From contig CM043947.1 in assembly GCA_014529385.2 (NCBI GenBank), positions 98,426,036-98,490,035 of the forward strand: DNA of 64,000 bases, read 5' to 3'. The notes beneath the pieces were generated by a model. The model made no database searches. It worked only from the letters and a program-made list of their open reading frames with translations, and was not told the origin of the DNA. Shown here one piece after another: positions 51,433 to 62,055 of the stretch. The position numbers and the translations under genes were made by a program. This DNA is from Adiantum capillus-veneris (taxonomy: Eukaryota; Streptophyta; Polypodiopsida; Polypodiales; Pteridaceae). Position 1 is the first letter of the stretch. Each line of letters opens with the position of its first letter.

Positions 51433-52241
51433 TATTAAGTATGTAGCCTGATTTACCCTTGTAATTTTTTGTGGTAAAAGCGCACATTTGTAAGGCCCCC
51501 ATTATGAGGAGAAGCCATCGTGCGTGAAGGAAAATCACTCACCGGAAACCAAAATTTTCACGGACAAGAATCAGGGCAACTTTAAAGGCCTCGGGGGTGG
51601 AGGCCCTCGAGACTTTTTTTTCGCCGGAATATTCTTTTTCGCCGGAATATTATGGTTGGACGGCGGCCGAAAAGTGGTTGGAAAACAACCGGTCGGTTGG
51701 CCGGTGGCCGATAGTCAATGGCCGATGGCCGGTGGTCGGAAGTCAATGGCCGGTGGCCGGTGGTCAGAAGTCAATGGCCGGTGGCCGAATTCAAAAGCGG
51801 ACTTGTCTTCTCAAGGGCGGCCACACATGGGCGGATTGGAGGGTCCGATTTGGACTTATTCGCACAAGGGCGGCTACACATGGCTGTCTCTCATAAGAGA
51901 GGGCAGCCCTTTTGGCCTATAAAAGGAGGCCATTTCTACACACATTTCATAGTGTGAAGTTGATGCAACAAGGTGAGTGTGAGGTGGTGAGAGTGAAGCA
52001 AGGCGGGAGCTCCATTAAGGGTATAATCCCTTTGTAAACTACTTCTTGTTTTGAAGTACTAAAGCCATTGAGTGGCTGCTTTCCCGTGGAAGTAGCCTAC
52101 ATTGGGTGAACCATGTATATCGTGTGTACTCTCTCTCTCTCTCTCTCTCTCTCTACTCTATAATCTCGTGTATATAAATCTGTCTCTCTCCATTAAGTAA
52201 TCTACTCAATTATCTATTTAGCTACGTCTTATTTCCTAACA
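51433..52241. mobile_element. Solo LTR (809 bp) in the LINE
   Basis: AAAAC flanks both ends (51428-51432 and 52242-52246). The insert ends CCTAACA and begins TATTAAG, probably a former TGTTAAG. It contains a TATA box (CTATAAAAGGAGG near 51918) and a CT tract (about 52130-52154) but no interior of a retrotransposon. Removing it with one AAAAC restores the LINE endonuclease frame. Orientation by the TATA box would be plus. Confidence 0.85.
51713..51796 (+). repeat. 28-bp minisatellite, three units
   Basis: Units starting AGTCAATGGCCG at 51713, 51741 and 51769 inside the solo LTR, the last one partial. Confidence 0.9.
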
Positions 52242-52345
52242 AAAACCTCTCCCAAGCTACCAACTCAACTCCATGCACAGTAGCATGGCTACCACCAATC
52301 CTGTCAGAAGGGTCCTCCACCATGTTGAAGTCCCCTTCTATGCAC

Positions 52346-53660
52346 TGATGGGGGCTTTTCACAAGCCAAGCTCCCATACCCCTCTTCTCTCGTCCCCACC
52401 CCATGAAAACCCCCTCTTAGGGAGGGAGTGATAAAAGGCATTGGAAAAAGTAAGAAAAAAATAAAGTATGATTATGTAAATATATAAGAAAGGTAAAATT
52501 GGCCACCTCATGTCTGCGGGGTAGCCCATCCCCACCTTGCCTCCTTTTTCTTCACTGTTGCCCCGCCGGGTGTCCCTTTTCCTCTCTTGCACTCAAAAGG
52601 TCAACCCCCTCTCTCTTCCCCTTGTCCTTTCTCCTTTCTCTCTCCCCTCAAGCTACCCCACCTCTCACCAATAATGCATTATAACTCACCAATAATGCAC
52701 CCTAACTCACATGCAACTTACCCTATCTTCCAAAATAGTATACCCTACCCCCTCTTTCTCTCTCCTATCATATCCCATGACCCAAATACCCCCCTCTCTC
52801 TCTAAAGGGCGCCATGTCTCTTGTCTTGTAGCTAAATAACCTCCCCCACACTCACACACACTCAGTTTCACTAAAAAAGGTGCCCACAGACCCATCCCCA
52901 CCCGGTGGTTACCTGATTTTTTTTGTGTTCACACACATCTGCACACAGATTCACCTCTGAACACACTCCCCTCTCTCCCCTCTTGTAATTACTTTATTCT
53001 CCATGTCACCTCTCACATTTTTTTATCCACCCATCTCTCTCTCTTAGTCTCTCTCTCATGAGACTGCTGTTCTGGCACATATACACACAGCCAGACAAGT
53101 GGGGCCCACAGTCACATGGCCTATGTAGATAATGATTTCTTCATTTCTAAATTCTAGAATTTCTTCCCCCTCCTCCCCTATATAAAGAGGGGTCACCATC
53201 ACACTAAACATACACACAACATCACCAAAGAACACACTATGCACTGTGTGTGCCTAGTGCACACACACACACCCACACCATCACCATCACCGCAATCACC
53301 ATGCTTGTCTTGAGCATGACCTCTACACCCTTGGCTATGGAGGCTGAAGGGAAACTAAATGAAGGATGATGGCCATAACCCTCGTGCGAGTCTTCGCCAT
53401 CAACTCCCACCTATCCGCCATGTGCTCTACCACTCTCTCCCTTCTCATTCCCCTACCCTATGCTCCCCATTTCATCGCCTTATTCTCTAAATAAAGCTTG
53501 AGGTTTTGTGAGTATGTTTTCTTGCAATGTTTTGCCCATGTGAGGTGTGTGGAATCGCCACCTAGTCTTGTGTTTGGAGTGAGCTTGTGTATGTGTGAAG
53601 GGTGTGCGGATTCGCCATCCTTTTGTGGTGCCTAAGTACTAAGCCGCTATACCCCCTCCC

Positions 53661-53697
<37 letters not shown>

Positions 53698-53907
53698 TGA
53701 TCTCATTCCCTTTCCTCTTCATCATTACTCCCAAGCATCCATCTCTCTTGGATGAAAACTTTGTTATGGTGGTGTGTTGTTTGCATCCTAGCCGCTGAAG
53801 CTAGGTGGTGCCCCTGTTTGCTTTACCATGACAGGCTCGAGGCGCTCCATCCGGTCCCCGATGTTTTAGAGGCCGTCGGGGGTTCGGGGTTCGCTTTGCT
53901 CCCGTCA
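52346..53907 (+). repeat. 5' LTR of gypsy-2
   Basis: TGATGGGGGC to CTCCCGTCA. It carries a TATA box (TATATAAAG, 53179-53187), AATAAA near 53489, a CT tract (about 53664-53694) and the stem-loop CCTAGC (53787-53792)/GCTAGG (53800-53805) followed by TGGTGCCCCT. Confidence 0.93.
53179..53187 (+). promoter_or_regulatory. TATA box of the gypsy-2 5' LTR
   Basis: TATATAAAG followed by AGG. The same TATATAAAGAGG occurs in the gypsy-1 LTR (about 15850), although the LTRs are otherwise largely unalike there. Confidence 0.7.
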
Positions 53908-53908
53908 T

Positions 53909-53926
53909 TTGGTGCCCCCACTGAGG
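53909..53926 (+). promoter_or_regulatory. Probable primer-binding site of gypsy-2
   Basis: TTGGTGCCCCCACTGAGG begins one base after the LTR end. TGG fits pairing with a tRNA CCA end. The tRNA is not assigned. Confidence 0.6.
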
Positions 53927-53980
53927 ATCTTTTCATGAAACCCTTCAGTTTACAAGACTGAAACCCCTAAACTATTGTGA

Positions 53981-54446
53981 ATGGATGAATGGCTAGCAGG
54001 ATTTGCTAATTGGACGACAGAAGAAGAAGAGCTCCAAGCACAACTAGACGAACTCCGCATCTCCATCGAAGCTCGAGTGCCAGGCGTAACGGTAATCGAT
54101 TTGCAGTGGGAGAGTCAACCAACACGCCAAACCCAGTGGATATACATAGGCCAAGTTCCAAGAAGAAGAAAGAGAAGGTCGAAACCATGTCCGCAACCTA
54201 CAACCAACCCACAACAACAAAATGGAAGGAGCTCTACACAATAGAGAATCAACACTATTCTACTTTGAGAATCGGGTAACTCAAGTCACCGAGGTAATTA
54301 TCACAGTCAGTTTTCAAGTCGCACCTGATGCTGTAGCACAGATAACGGAATCATTGGCTCACACTCTCACTAGAGAAACTAGGGATCTACTGAGTTTGTT
54401 TCAGGAAAGAACACCACCCCCTCCCACAAGCTTGGACAGTGACTAA
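53981..54446 (+). pseudogene. Pre-gag leader frame of gypsy-2, one frameshift
   Basis: It opens MDEWLAGFANW at 53981 and matches the leader protein of gypsy-1 through QWIYIG. One extra base in an AG-rich tract (about 54155-54180) then shifts the frame: the first frame ends at 54244 and the conserved C-terminal half continues in the next frame to 54446 (ending TPPPPTSLDSD). With only two copies I cannot tell which frame is ancestral. The C-terminal half alone is open from 54222. Confidence 0.6.
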
Positions 54447-54463
54447 GCACCTCTAAGCTTCAC

Positions 54464-54682
54464 ATGAATCAGTACAACCTACCTCAAGATAGATCACACA
54501 TACCAACACGTGTACGCTCAATCAAGGTAATACTGGATTTGAAGGCTCACTACCAGCACGTCATTGACACCATGCTGGGTGGGGAGCGATTTTTTGAGGT
54601 TCTGGCATCAGATCAACCATTTGTCTTACCTTTGGTACAAGGCAATGTACCGTTTGAAGTTTTAATCTATGTCCTAGTATAA
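54464..54682 (+). CDS. Second pre-gag frame of gypsy-2, 72 codons
   Basis: MNQYNLPQDRSHIPTRVRSI start, end VPFEVLIYVLV. It is open here and recognisable with three stops in gypsy-1 (8606-8820). No known domain. It could be a small protein, or an old continuation of the leader frame. Confidence 0.45.
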   Translation: MNQYNLPQDRSHIPTRVRSIKVILDLKAHYQHVIDTMLGGERFFEVLASDQPFVLPLVQGNVPFEVLIYVLV

Positions 54683-54765
54683 GAGGGTATACACGCCTCC
54701 TTGTAAAGAAGAAAAAAACTTTTGCATGTTAAGCAGTGTGTCTTTCTAGCTCTCTCTCAGTAATC

Positions 54766-55491
54766 ATGGCAAGTGTAGCATTTCCAACATTTAAAGGAAA
54801 GAAGGGGGAGGATTTGGTAACAGACTTCCTAGATGACTTTGAAGTAGCATGTGTAGTGAGCAACAAAGATACGGATGAATCCCGAGTTAGAATCTTTAAG
54901 CATCTCATGAAGCTAGAAGCTAGATCATGGTACAATGCACTTCCACAAGCAACCAAGGATGACTGGGAACCCTTAAAAACCGCTTTTAAGAGGCGCTTTG
55001 GGGGAGGTACCACTTCAGAAAAGTTGTGGGACAAGTTGAGAGACTTGAAGCAGGAGGGTCTTTTAGAATATGCCACCTATGAGTCCAAATTTGTGGATTT
55101 GTGGGAACGGTGGGTTGAGTCACTGGCAAGGGGGGAAGCTGCACCCGATTTCCTAAAAAAAGATCGGTTCACGCGTGGCTTATGGCCGCTTCTCAAGGAG
55201 AAGGTGAAAGGTAGATTCCCGGCTACGTACGAGTTAGCCGTTGAGATTGCTTGCCTTAAGGACAAGAAGCTGCGAATGAAAGCCAAAGAAACCGAGTCAA
55301 CAGAAGCAGGAACATCGGGTCGACCAGAAACTACAACAACCACCATACCACCACCACCGGCTCTTGGGGTAAGAGATGACCAACAAGATATGTTGGCCCA
55401 TATTACTGACCAACTGCAGAATTTGTCTGTCCACGTAATACAGCAAGGGAGGAGTCAAGAAAGATATCAAGACCCTGGAAGAGCACGATGA
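54766..55491 (+). CDS. gag: Gag of gypsy-2 (capsid region)
   Basis: 241 codons from the ATG at 54766 (MASVAFPTFKGKKGEDLV). It has WYNALPQATKDDW, FKRRFGGGTTSEKLWDKL and YESKFVDLWERW, the retrotransposon gag pattern, then a basic, Pro/Thr-rich tail. It stops at TGA 55489-55491. The next codons, in the same frame, lead into the zinc knuckle, so a full Gag would need the stop to be read through or to be a mutation. The tract is otherwise free of lesions. Confidence 0.85.
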   Translation: MASVAFPTFKGKKGEDLVTDFLDDFEVACVVSNKDTDESRVRIFKHLMKLEARSWYNALPQATKDDWEPLKTAFKRRFGGGTTSEKLWDKLRDLKQEGLLEYATYESKFVDLWERWVESLARGEAAPDFLKKDRFTRGLWPLLKEKVKGRFPATYELAVEIACLKDKKLRMKAKETESTEAGTSGRPETTTTTIPPPPALGVRDDQQDMLAHITDQLQNLSVHVIQQGRSQERYQDPGRAR

Positions 55492-57642
55492 CAAAATAGG
55501 GAGTATCATTGCTACAACTGCGGAGAAGACGGTCACGGTATGTACTACTGTCCCAAACCACGACAAAACTATAATAGAGGAGGTAGGAGGAACCAATTGT
55601 CACCCCCTAGAGAAAGAACACCCCCACCCCGAGCACCACCCCCACCAACACAAATTCTACGTCCACCCCAGACACCACTACAAGCATCCATCCCACCTCT
55701 TCCACCAGCCCCACCACCTGATCGCCCTGTAAACATCATAAGGCTAGAAGAGAAAGAAAAAGCCGTAGTAGTGGATCCACCCAGAGAAAAGGAGAGGGAC
55801 AAGGGTAAGGAAAAGGTAACCTTTTTAGAACCACTTGAAGCCATGACTGTGAAAAGAGCTAGGAGGGAGAAAGCTACACAATCAGATGATGAGAGAAGCA
55901 TGAGAGGAGAAACTAGCAAGAGGCCATCCAGACCACGACGGAAATTCGGCATCACCGACTTCCAGCTAGGGGAAAGTTCTAAGCCCTATGATCTAACATT
56001 GGATGTGGCAGAGCAAGGGCCGAAGATTACATGGCCACAGCTGCTACATCTTGCACCAAAAGTAAGGCGACAATGGTCTAAAATGGTAAGTACAAGACGC
56101 TCCAAAACAAAGGTAGCCGGAGCAATTTCGGGATGCAACATGGATGACATCCTTCCAATTGTCGACGTAAACATAAAAGGAAAGAGGGTTGGAAACACCT
56201 ACATTGATGGAGGTTCACAAATCTGTGTAATGAGCGAAGCTATGATGCTTCGATTAGGGCTTGAGGTTGACAGGCCTTCTCCATGCAAGGCAAAGATGGC
56301 AAACAACGCAAAAGTAAAGTGTGTGGGTGTGGTAAGTGCCGTGAAAATCAAAGCTTTCAACACTGAGGTAGAGGTAGATGTTTTTGTAATGCCTACTAAG
56401 GGGGAGGGCTATCCACTAATTTTGGGAAGGCCATGGTTGATGGCCATGAAGGCAAAACAGGACTGGGGTACTGGCCTTCTACGCATGACCGGTAAGAAAG
56501 GGGAGACAATCTACTACGACATGAGGATTGGCAAGCAGAAGCAAATGAATCTGGAAACATCGGCAGATGAAACCACTAGCGAATCTTCCACTTCTGAGGA
56601 GGAGACCACTTCCACTGACGAAAGTGACAGTTCCATTGATGTGATGGGTATCATTATGAAGGATCCACAAAGGGTAAGCACAACTGGTGATCCATCACCA
56701 AAAGGGAAACCCAATGAAGAGGAGAGAAAATCACCTGGCCTAGGAGGAAGTAGGTTGAAGGGTATGTTGTCTACGGAATTAACACTTGAGGAGAAAGATA
56801 GTTTTTTGCAAATGTTGATGGGATTTCCTAACCTGTTCATTGACAACTATGAAAGAATCACAGGCATTACAGTGGTGGAACATCATATTAAGCTGAAGGA
56901 AGGGGTAAAACCAGTTGTGCAAAAGCTACGACGACTGGGGGTCATACAAGAAAAGGCACCCTTGGCCGAGGTAAGGAAACTGCTGGAGGCGGGATTCATC
57001 TATCCTGTAGAAAACTCAGAATGGGTGTCACCCGTAGTGGTGACGCCTAAAAAGAATGGTAAGTGGAGGGTCTGTGTTGACTACAAACCACTAAATGCAG
57101 CTACAAAGAGAGACCACTTTCCTCTCCCTTTCTTGGATGAAATTCTGAATGAAGTAGCGGGTTTTGAATGCTATACTGTCTATGATGGTTATTCTGGATA
57201 CTTTCAAATACGCATAGCCTTGGAAGATCAGCTAAAAACCACTTTTATCACGCCATGGGGTTGTTTTGCATACAGGGTTATGCCATTTGGTCTCACAAAT
57301 GCACCTGCCACATTCCAAAGATATGTCACATATGTTTTTCAACCGTTCTTTGGAACATCCATAAGAGTGTTCATTGATGATTTTTGTATATATAGCTCCG
57401 GTATTTCACATTTAGAAAAGGTAACTGAAGGTTTGGCTAGGTTGCAGAGCCTAGGTGGGCAATTAAATGTGGATAAATGTCACATTGGGGAGAGTAAAGT
57501 CATTCTACTAGGCCATGAAATTTCAGCAAGAGGTATCAACGCCGACCCAAGTAAGGTGTCCGCACTCATAGCCCTACCTTCACCAACGACCGCCCGTCAA
57601 TTGGTCTCTTTTCTACGTACAGAAGGTGAGGTACTTAAGTAG
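55492..57642 (+). CDS. pol: Gypsy-2 zinc knuckle, protease and RT
   Basis: Same frame as gag. Zinc knuckle CYNCGEDGHGMYYC (about 55513-55554), a long Pro-rich and charged linker, protease with YIDGGSQICVMS (56199 on) and LILGRPWL (about 56421), an acidic Ser/Thr-rich spacer, then RT: FIYPVENSEWVSPVVV (about 56995), WRVCVDYKPLN, YTVYDGYSGYFQI, MPFGLTNAPATFQR and the catalytic FIDDFCIY (about 57372). DGG rather than DSG in the protease is common in related plant elements. A 4-bp insertion near 57617 shifts the frame at the end of RT, giving a stop at 57640-57642. Confidence 0.88.
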   Translation, partial: QNREYHCYNCGEDGHGMYYCPKPRQNYNRGGRRNQLSPPRERTPPPRAPPPPTQILRPPQTPLQASIPPLPPAPPPDRPVNIIRLEEKEKAVVVDPPREKERDKGKEKVTFLEPLEAMTVKRARREKATQSDDERSMRGETSKRPSRPRRKFGITDFQLGESSKPYDLTLDVAEQGPKITWPQLLHLAPKVRRQWSKMVSTRRSKTKVAGAISGCNMDDILPIVDVNIKGKRVGNTYIDGGSQICVMSEAMMLRLGLEVDRPSPCKAKMANNAKVKCVGVVSAVKIKAFNTEVEVDVFVMPTKGEGYPLILGRPWLMAMKAKQDWGTGLLRMTGKKGETIYYDMRIGKQKQMNLETSADETTSESSTSEEETTSTDESDSSIDVMGIIMKDPQRVSTTGDPSPKGKPNEEERKSPGLGGSRLKGMLSTELTLEEKDSFLQMLMGFPNLFIDNYERITGITVVEHHIKLKEGVKPVVQKLRRLGVIQEKAPLAEVRKLLEAGFIYPVENSEWVSPVVVTPKKNGKWRVCVDYKPLNAATKRDHFPLPFLDEILNEVAGFECYTVYDGYSGYFQIRIALEDQLKTTFITPWGCFAYRVMPFGLTNAPATFQRYVTYVFQPFFGTSIRVFIDDFCIYSSGISHLEKVTEGLARLQSLGGQLNVDKCHIGESKVILLGHEISARGINADPSKVSALIALPSPTTARQLVSFLRTEGEVLK

Positions 57643-60025
57643 ATTCATACATCTACTATCACAACTTGTTCTACCACTGCAACAACTCACTCAAAGATCA
57701 ACTTTCACTTGGGACGAGGAAAGCGAACATCACTACAACAAGGTAAAGGAGGTCTTAGCCACTTTGCCAACTATCTCACCACCTAAGTGGGATGAAAAAT
57801 TCTATGTCACCTCAAGTGTTGGTGATGAATCATTGGGGGCTGTGCTACTCCAAAAGGATACGACGACATCTTTCATGAGGCCAATCTACTTCTCTAGTCG
57901 AATGATGACAGCAGGAGAGAAAGGTTTCACCCATGTGGAACACTTAGTCCTAGCTCTTAGATTTGCAACTACAAAGTTTAGGTCATATTTTCTGCCTAAG
58001 CAATTTGTGATTCTAACCACGGATGAAATATTTCCCTATGTTGTACAACACATGGATGTGTCTGCTAGAATTACTAAATGGCTAGTTCGTCTGCAAGAGT
58101 TTGACTACACGGTACAGGTAGAAAGCACGACAAGGGCAAGTTTGGGGGGACTCATGACCTACCAAGTCTTTGAAGGGAAGGAGAAGCAATCTAAGGAAGG
58201 AGAAGTCCGATTACCTCCAGTACTACCGATGGTAGAAGGAGCATACTCTCTCTACTTTGATGGAGCCTACAAGCGAGCGTCCTACAAAGCAGCTGCAGGC
58301 ATAGTGGTCTTTGATGACAAAGGGACAAAGGTATTTTCGTTGGGCCAATTGTTAGATTCACATTCTAACAATGAAGCTGAGTATGCAGCACTAACCAAGG
58401 GTCTACAATGGTGCGTCTCACAAGGTGTACAACGCCTTAATGTATTTGGGGATGCTCTACTTCTGGTAAGGCAAGTAAATGGAGCATGGACATGCAAGAA
58501 TCCTAGTTTAAGGACTCACTTAAGTGGTGTAAAAACCTTGTTGGGTAAGTTTGAAGAAGTTCAAATACACCATATCCCAAGGGCTCAAAACCAAGAAGCA
58601 GATGCCCTAGCAAGTGAAAGACTACAGGAAGTGGTGGTTGGAGCAATAAAACTAAAGCTCCCTCTATTTCAAGGTAGTGATGCCTTGCCTGACATCATGC
58701 ATTTTTTGGAAACAGGGGAATGCCCATCAGATTTAACAAAGGGACAGAAGCAATGGCCAACGCGGAAGGCCACAAGGTATCGACTCATCAATGATGGTTT
58801 GTACTGTAAGGATAAGGACCAAATACTCAGGAAGGTCCCTCTCTCTCACGAAATCATGGGAGTAATTGCTAGCTGTCACGACGGGGATTGTGGTGGTCAC
58901 TTTGCCCTAGACATAACAAGTAGGAAAATCTTGCAGGCAGGCTTCATATGGCCTAGCCTCAACCGTGATGTACACCATTGGTGCAAAACGTGTAAGTTGT
59001 GTCAAAAGGCTGGCACTAGGTCACTTATGCCTGAACCACAGACACCTATTCTCTCATATGGCCCATTTGAAAAATGGGGTATCGATGCCATTGGGCCATT
59101 ACCTAGGGCCAACTCAGGAAAATTCTACATTATCATGGGGGTCGACTACATGACTAGATGGGCAGAGGCTACAACCACCACTAGAATCACAGCGGTAGAG
59201 GTAGCTAAATTTATCTACGAGCACATATGCTGTAGGTTTGGCACACCTTTAGAGATCATCTATGATAGAGGTCCAGGTTTCAGAGCAGACTTGGTAAGAG
59301 AATTAATGCAAAAACTGGGCATTACAAGGAGGCACTCTTCACCATATTACCCTCAATGTAATGGCGTAGTTGAAAAGGTAAATGGAATGGTTTCTAAAAT
59401 TATTACCAAGCAGGTAAACAATCATCCCGGAGACTGGGATAAGTATCTACTACCAGCTTTATGGGCCTACAGAACTTCATTTCGTACATCCTTGGGATTC
59501 ACACCGTATCATCTAGTATTTGGTAAGGAAGCAATCTTGCCCATTGAAGTGCAACTACAAAGTCTCAGAGTAATGGCAAGCCAACTTCAATAACCCAACA
59601 TGCATTTGAGAGATCACATCATCAACTTGGAAAGACTGCAGCTGGTGGACAGAGAAGAAGCAATAAATTATTATGCAGCACAAGCAGAGCATAGACGGCT
59701 TAGCTTTAACGAGCATCTCCGGAAAAAAGAATTGAAGAAAGGAATGTTGGTGCTCCGCTACGACAATCGCTTCGACACGCGCAAGGATAAGAAACTCCTA
59801 CTCCAATGGGAAGGTCCTTTCATCGTCAGGAAAAAGTATGCCAATGGAAGCTACCAGCTTATGGAGGCTGATGGAAAACTTCATAAAACCAGGGTAAATG
59901 GTTGGCGACTTAAACCTTATTTTCTTCGATTTGACCAGGCTCCACCAATTGATATTCCAGATGAGGACACACCATCAGCCGCCACCTCCGACGATAATGA
60001 TCAAACAGATGAGCTAGAGACATGA
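57626..60025 (+). CDS. pol: Gypsy-2 RNase H domains and integrase
   Basis: First RNase H about 57695-58060: the usual Asp of the TDAS motif is Ser (FYVTSSVGDE), while HVEHLVLAL and LTTDE remain. Second RNase H about 58248-58625: YFDGAYK, NNEAEYAAL, FGDALLLV and QEADALA give all four acidic residues. Integrase: HHCC zinc finger (about 58878-59007), Asp in GIDAIGP (about 59080), Asp in YDRGPGF, Glu in NGVVEKVN, then GPFIVRKKYANGSYQL, a GPF module without a chromodomain. A TAA at 59591-59593 interrupts once; the frame then runs to 60025. Confidence 0.88.
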
Positions 60026-60037
60026 ATGCCTCTAGCC

Positions 60038-60053
60038 AAAAGGGGAGGGCTAA
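60038..60053 (+). promoter_or_regulatory. Polypurine tract of gypsy-2
   Basis: AAAAGGGGAGGGCTAA directly before the 3' LTR. Confidence 0.85.
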
Positions 60054-61367
60054 TGATGGGGGCTTTTCACAAGCCAAGCTCCCATACCCCTCTTCTCTCA
60101 TCCCCACCCCATGAAAACCCCCTCTTAGGGAGGGAGTGATAAAAGGCATTGGAAAAAGTAAGAAAAAAATAAAGTATGATTATGTAAATATATAAGAAAG
60201 GTAAAATAGGCCACCTCATGTCTGCGGGGTAGCCCATCCCCACCTTGCCTCCTTTTTCTTCACTGTTGCCCCGCCGGGTGTCCCTTTTCCTCTCCTGCAC
60301 TCAAAAGGTCAACCCCCTCTCTCTTCCCCTTGTCCTTTCTCCTTTCTCTCTCCCCTCAAGCTACCCCACCTCTCACCAATAATGCATTATAACTCACCAA
60401 TAATGCACCCTAACTCACATGCAACTTACCCTATCTTCCAAAATAGTATACCCTACCCCCTCTTTCTCTCTCCTATCATATCCCATGACCCAAATACCCC
60501 CCTCTCTCTCTAAAGGGCGCCATGTCTCTTGTCTTGTAGCTAAATAACATCCCCCACACTCACACACACACTCAGTTTCACTAAAAAAGGTGCCCACAGA
60601 CCCATCCCCACCCGGTGGTTACCTGATTTTTTTTGTGTTCACACACATCTGCACACAGATTCACCTCTGAACACACTCCCCTCTCTCCCCTCTTGTAATT
60701 ACTTTATTCTCCATGTCACCTCTCACATTTTTTCATCCACCCATCTCTCTCTCTTAGTCTCTCTCTCATGAGACTGCTGTTCTGGCACATATACACACAG
60801 CCAGACAAGTGGGGCCCACAGTCACATGGCCTATGTAGATAATGATTTCTTCATTTCTAAATTCTAGAATTTCTTCCCCCTCCTCCCCTATATAAAGAGG
60901 GGTCACCATCACACTAAACATACACACAACATCACCAAAGAACACAGTATGCACTGTGTGTGCCTAGTGCACACACACACACCCACACCATCACCATCAC
61001 CGCAATCACCATGCTTGTCTTGAGCATGACCTCTACACCCTTGGCTATGGAAGATGAAGGGCAGTTAAATGAAGGATGATGGCCATAACCCTCGTGCGAG
61101 TCTTCGCCATCAACTCCCACCTATCTGCCATGTGCTCTACCACTCTCTCCCTTCTCATTCCCCTACCCTATGCTCCCCATTTCATCGCCTTATTCTCTAA
61201 ATAAAGCTTGAGGTTTTGTGAGTATGTTTTCTTGCAATGTTTTGCGCATGTGAGGTGTGCGGAATCGCCACCTAGTCTTGTGTTTGGAGTGAGCTTGTGT
61301 ATGTGTGAAGGGTGTGAGGATTCGCCATCCTTTTGTGGTGCCTAAGTACTAAGCCGCTATACCCCCT

Positions 61368-61407
<40 letters not shown>

Positions 61408-61617
61408 TGATCTCATGCCCTTTCCTCTTCATCATTACTCCCAAGCATCCATCTCTCTTGGATGAAAACTTTGTTATGGTGGTGTGTTGTTTGCGTCCTA
61501 GCCGCTGAAGCTAGGTGGTGCCCCTGTTTGCTTTACCATGACAGGCTCGAGGCGCTCCATTCGGTCCCCGGTGTTTTAGAGGCCGTCGGGGGTTCGGGGT
61601 TCGCTTTGCTCCCATCA
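60054..61617 (+). repeat. 3' LTR of gypsy-2
   Basis: Partner of 52346-53907, ending CTCCCATCA. The TATA box is at 60889-60897 and the stem-loop at 61497-61502/61510-61515. Confidence 0.93.
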
Positions 61618-62055
61618 GCACCAATGTTCTGCCCGCGGCAGAGACTCAAAAATCTGTGAGGAAAACTCTGCACGAGCACTCGCCACATTGGGCGCATAGA
61701 TGTTCAGGAAACCCACTAGGCCACCTTGAACCTGCATAGTAATCCACTGAGCCCTACCTGACACAATAATCCCTCTGCCCACAATGGCGTGCTGCAATGA
61801 GTCCGCAATAGTCATACACACCCCACCCTGGATGCCTCCAGGTCAAAAAGCAACTGACCAAAAAGTATCATATCGTCCATGCAAGAGCTGACCAGAACGT
61901 CTAATGCAGCTCTCACACAGATGGTGCTCGTGAAGCATAAGGAGATCACTCTCTCATCCCACAAGGCAACGCTGAAGCTCCTGACGCAGTCGGCCCCGCT
62001 GACGCTGAAACTGGGGCCCACCTAGTCCCTGCACGTTCCATGAGACAATCCTCAT
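61618..62055 (-). pseudogene. LINE ORF2, N-terminal endonuclease part
   Basis: It starts MRIVSWNVQGLGGPQF (ATG near 62055), the usual start of plant L1 endonucleases, and reaches FLNIYAPN and LPRAEHWC before the gypsy-2 junction. A few stops occur (for example near 61965). The enzyme nicks target DNA for target-primed reverse transcription. Confidence 0.82.

Larger units (their letters stand above)
50623..52345 (-). pseudogene. LINE ORF2, middle endonuclease part and linker
   Basis: Piece 52242-52345 carries GDFNMVEDPSDRIGG, the endonuclease core. The solo LTR (51433-52241) interrupts it after AWERF. The frame resumes at 51432 with MNLRVSDAW and reaches the catalytic SDHAPV motif (about 51230), then the linker up to 50623, where copia-3 interrupts. 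Frames on both sides of the solo LTR agree once one AAAAC copy is removed. Confidence 0.85.
52346..61617 (+). mobile_element. Gypsy-2: nearly intact Ty3/gypsy element, Tat-like
   Basis: 5' LTR 52346-53907, primer-site region, two pre-gag frames, gag, pol, polypurine tract (60038-60053) and 3' LTR 60054-61617. GCAC occurs at both flanks (52342-52345 and 61618-61621), a 4-bp target duplication, and the LINE endonuclease frame continues across. By eye about 21 substitutions separate the two LTRs (roughly 1.3 percent), so it is a fairly young insertion. In gag-pol I find only three lesions: the TGA at 55489 (shared with gypsy-1), a 4-bp insertion near 57617 and a TAA at 59591. Confidence 0.93.

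Noticed and set aside
52346-61617. Gypsy-2 as an endogenous virus with envelope
   Set aside because: No third large frame follows integrase; the sequence goes from the integrase C-terminus to the polypurine tract within about 40 bp.
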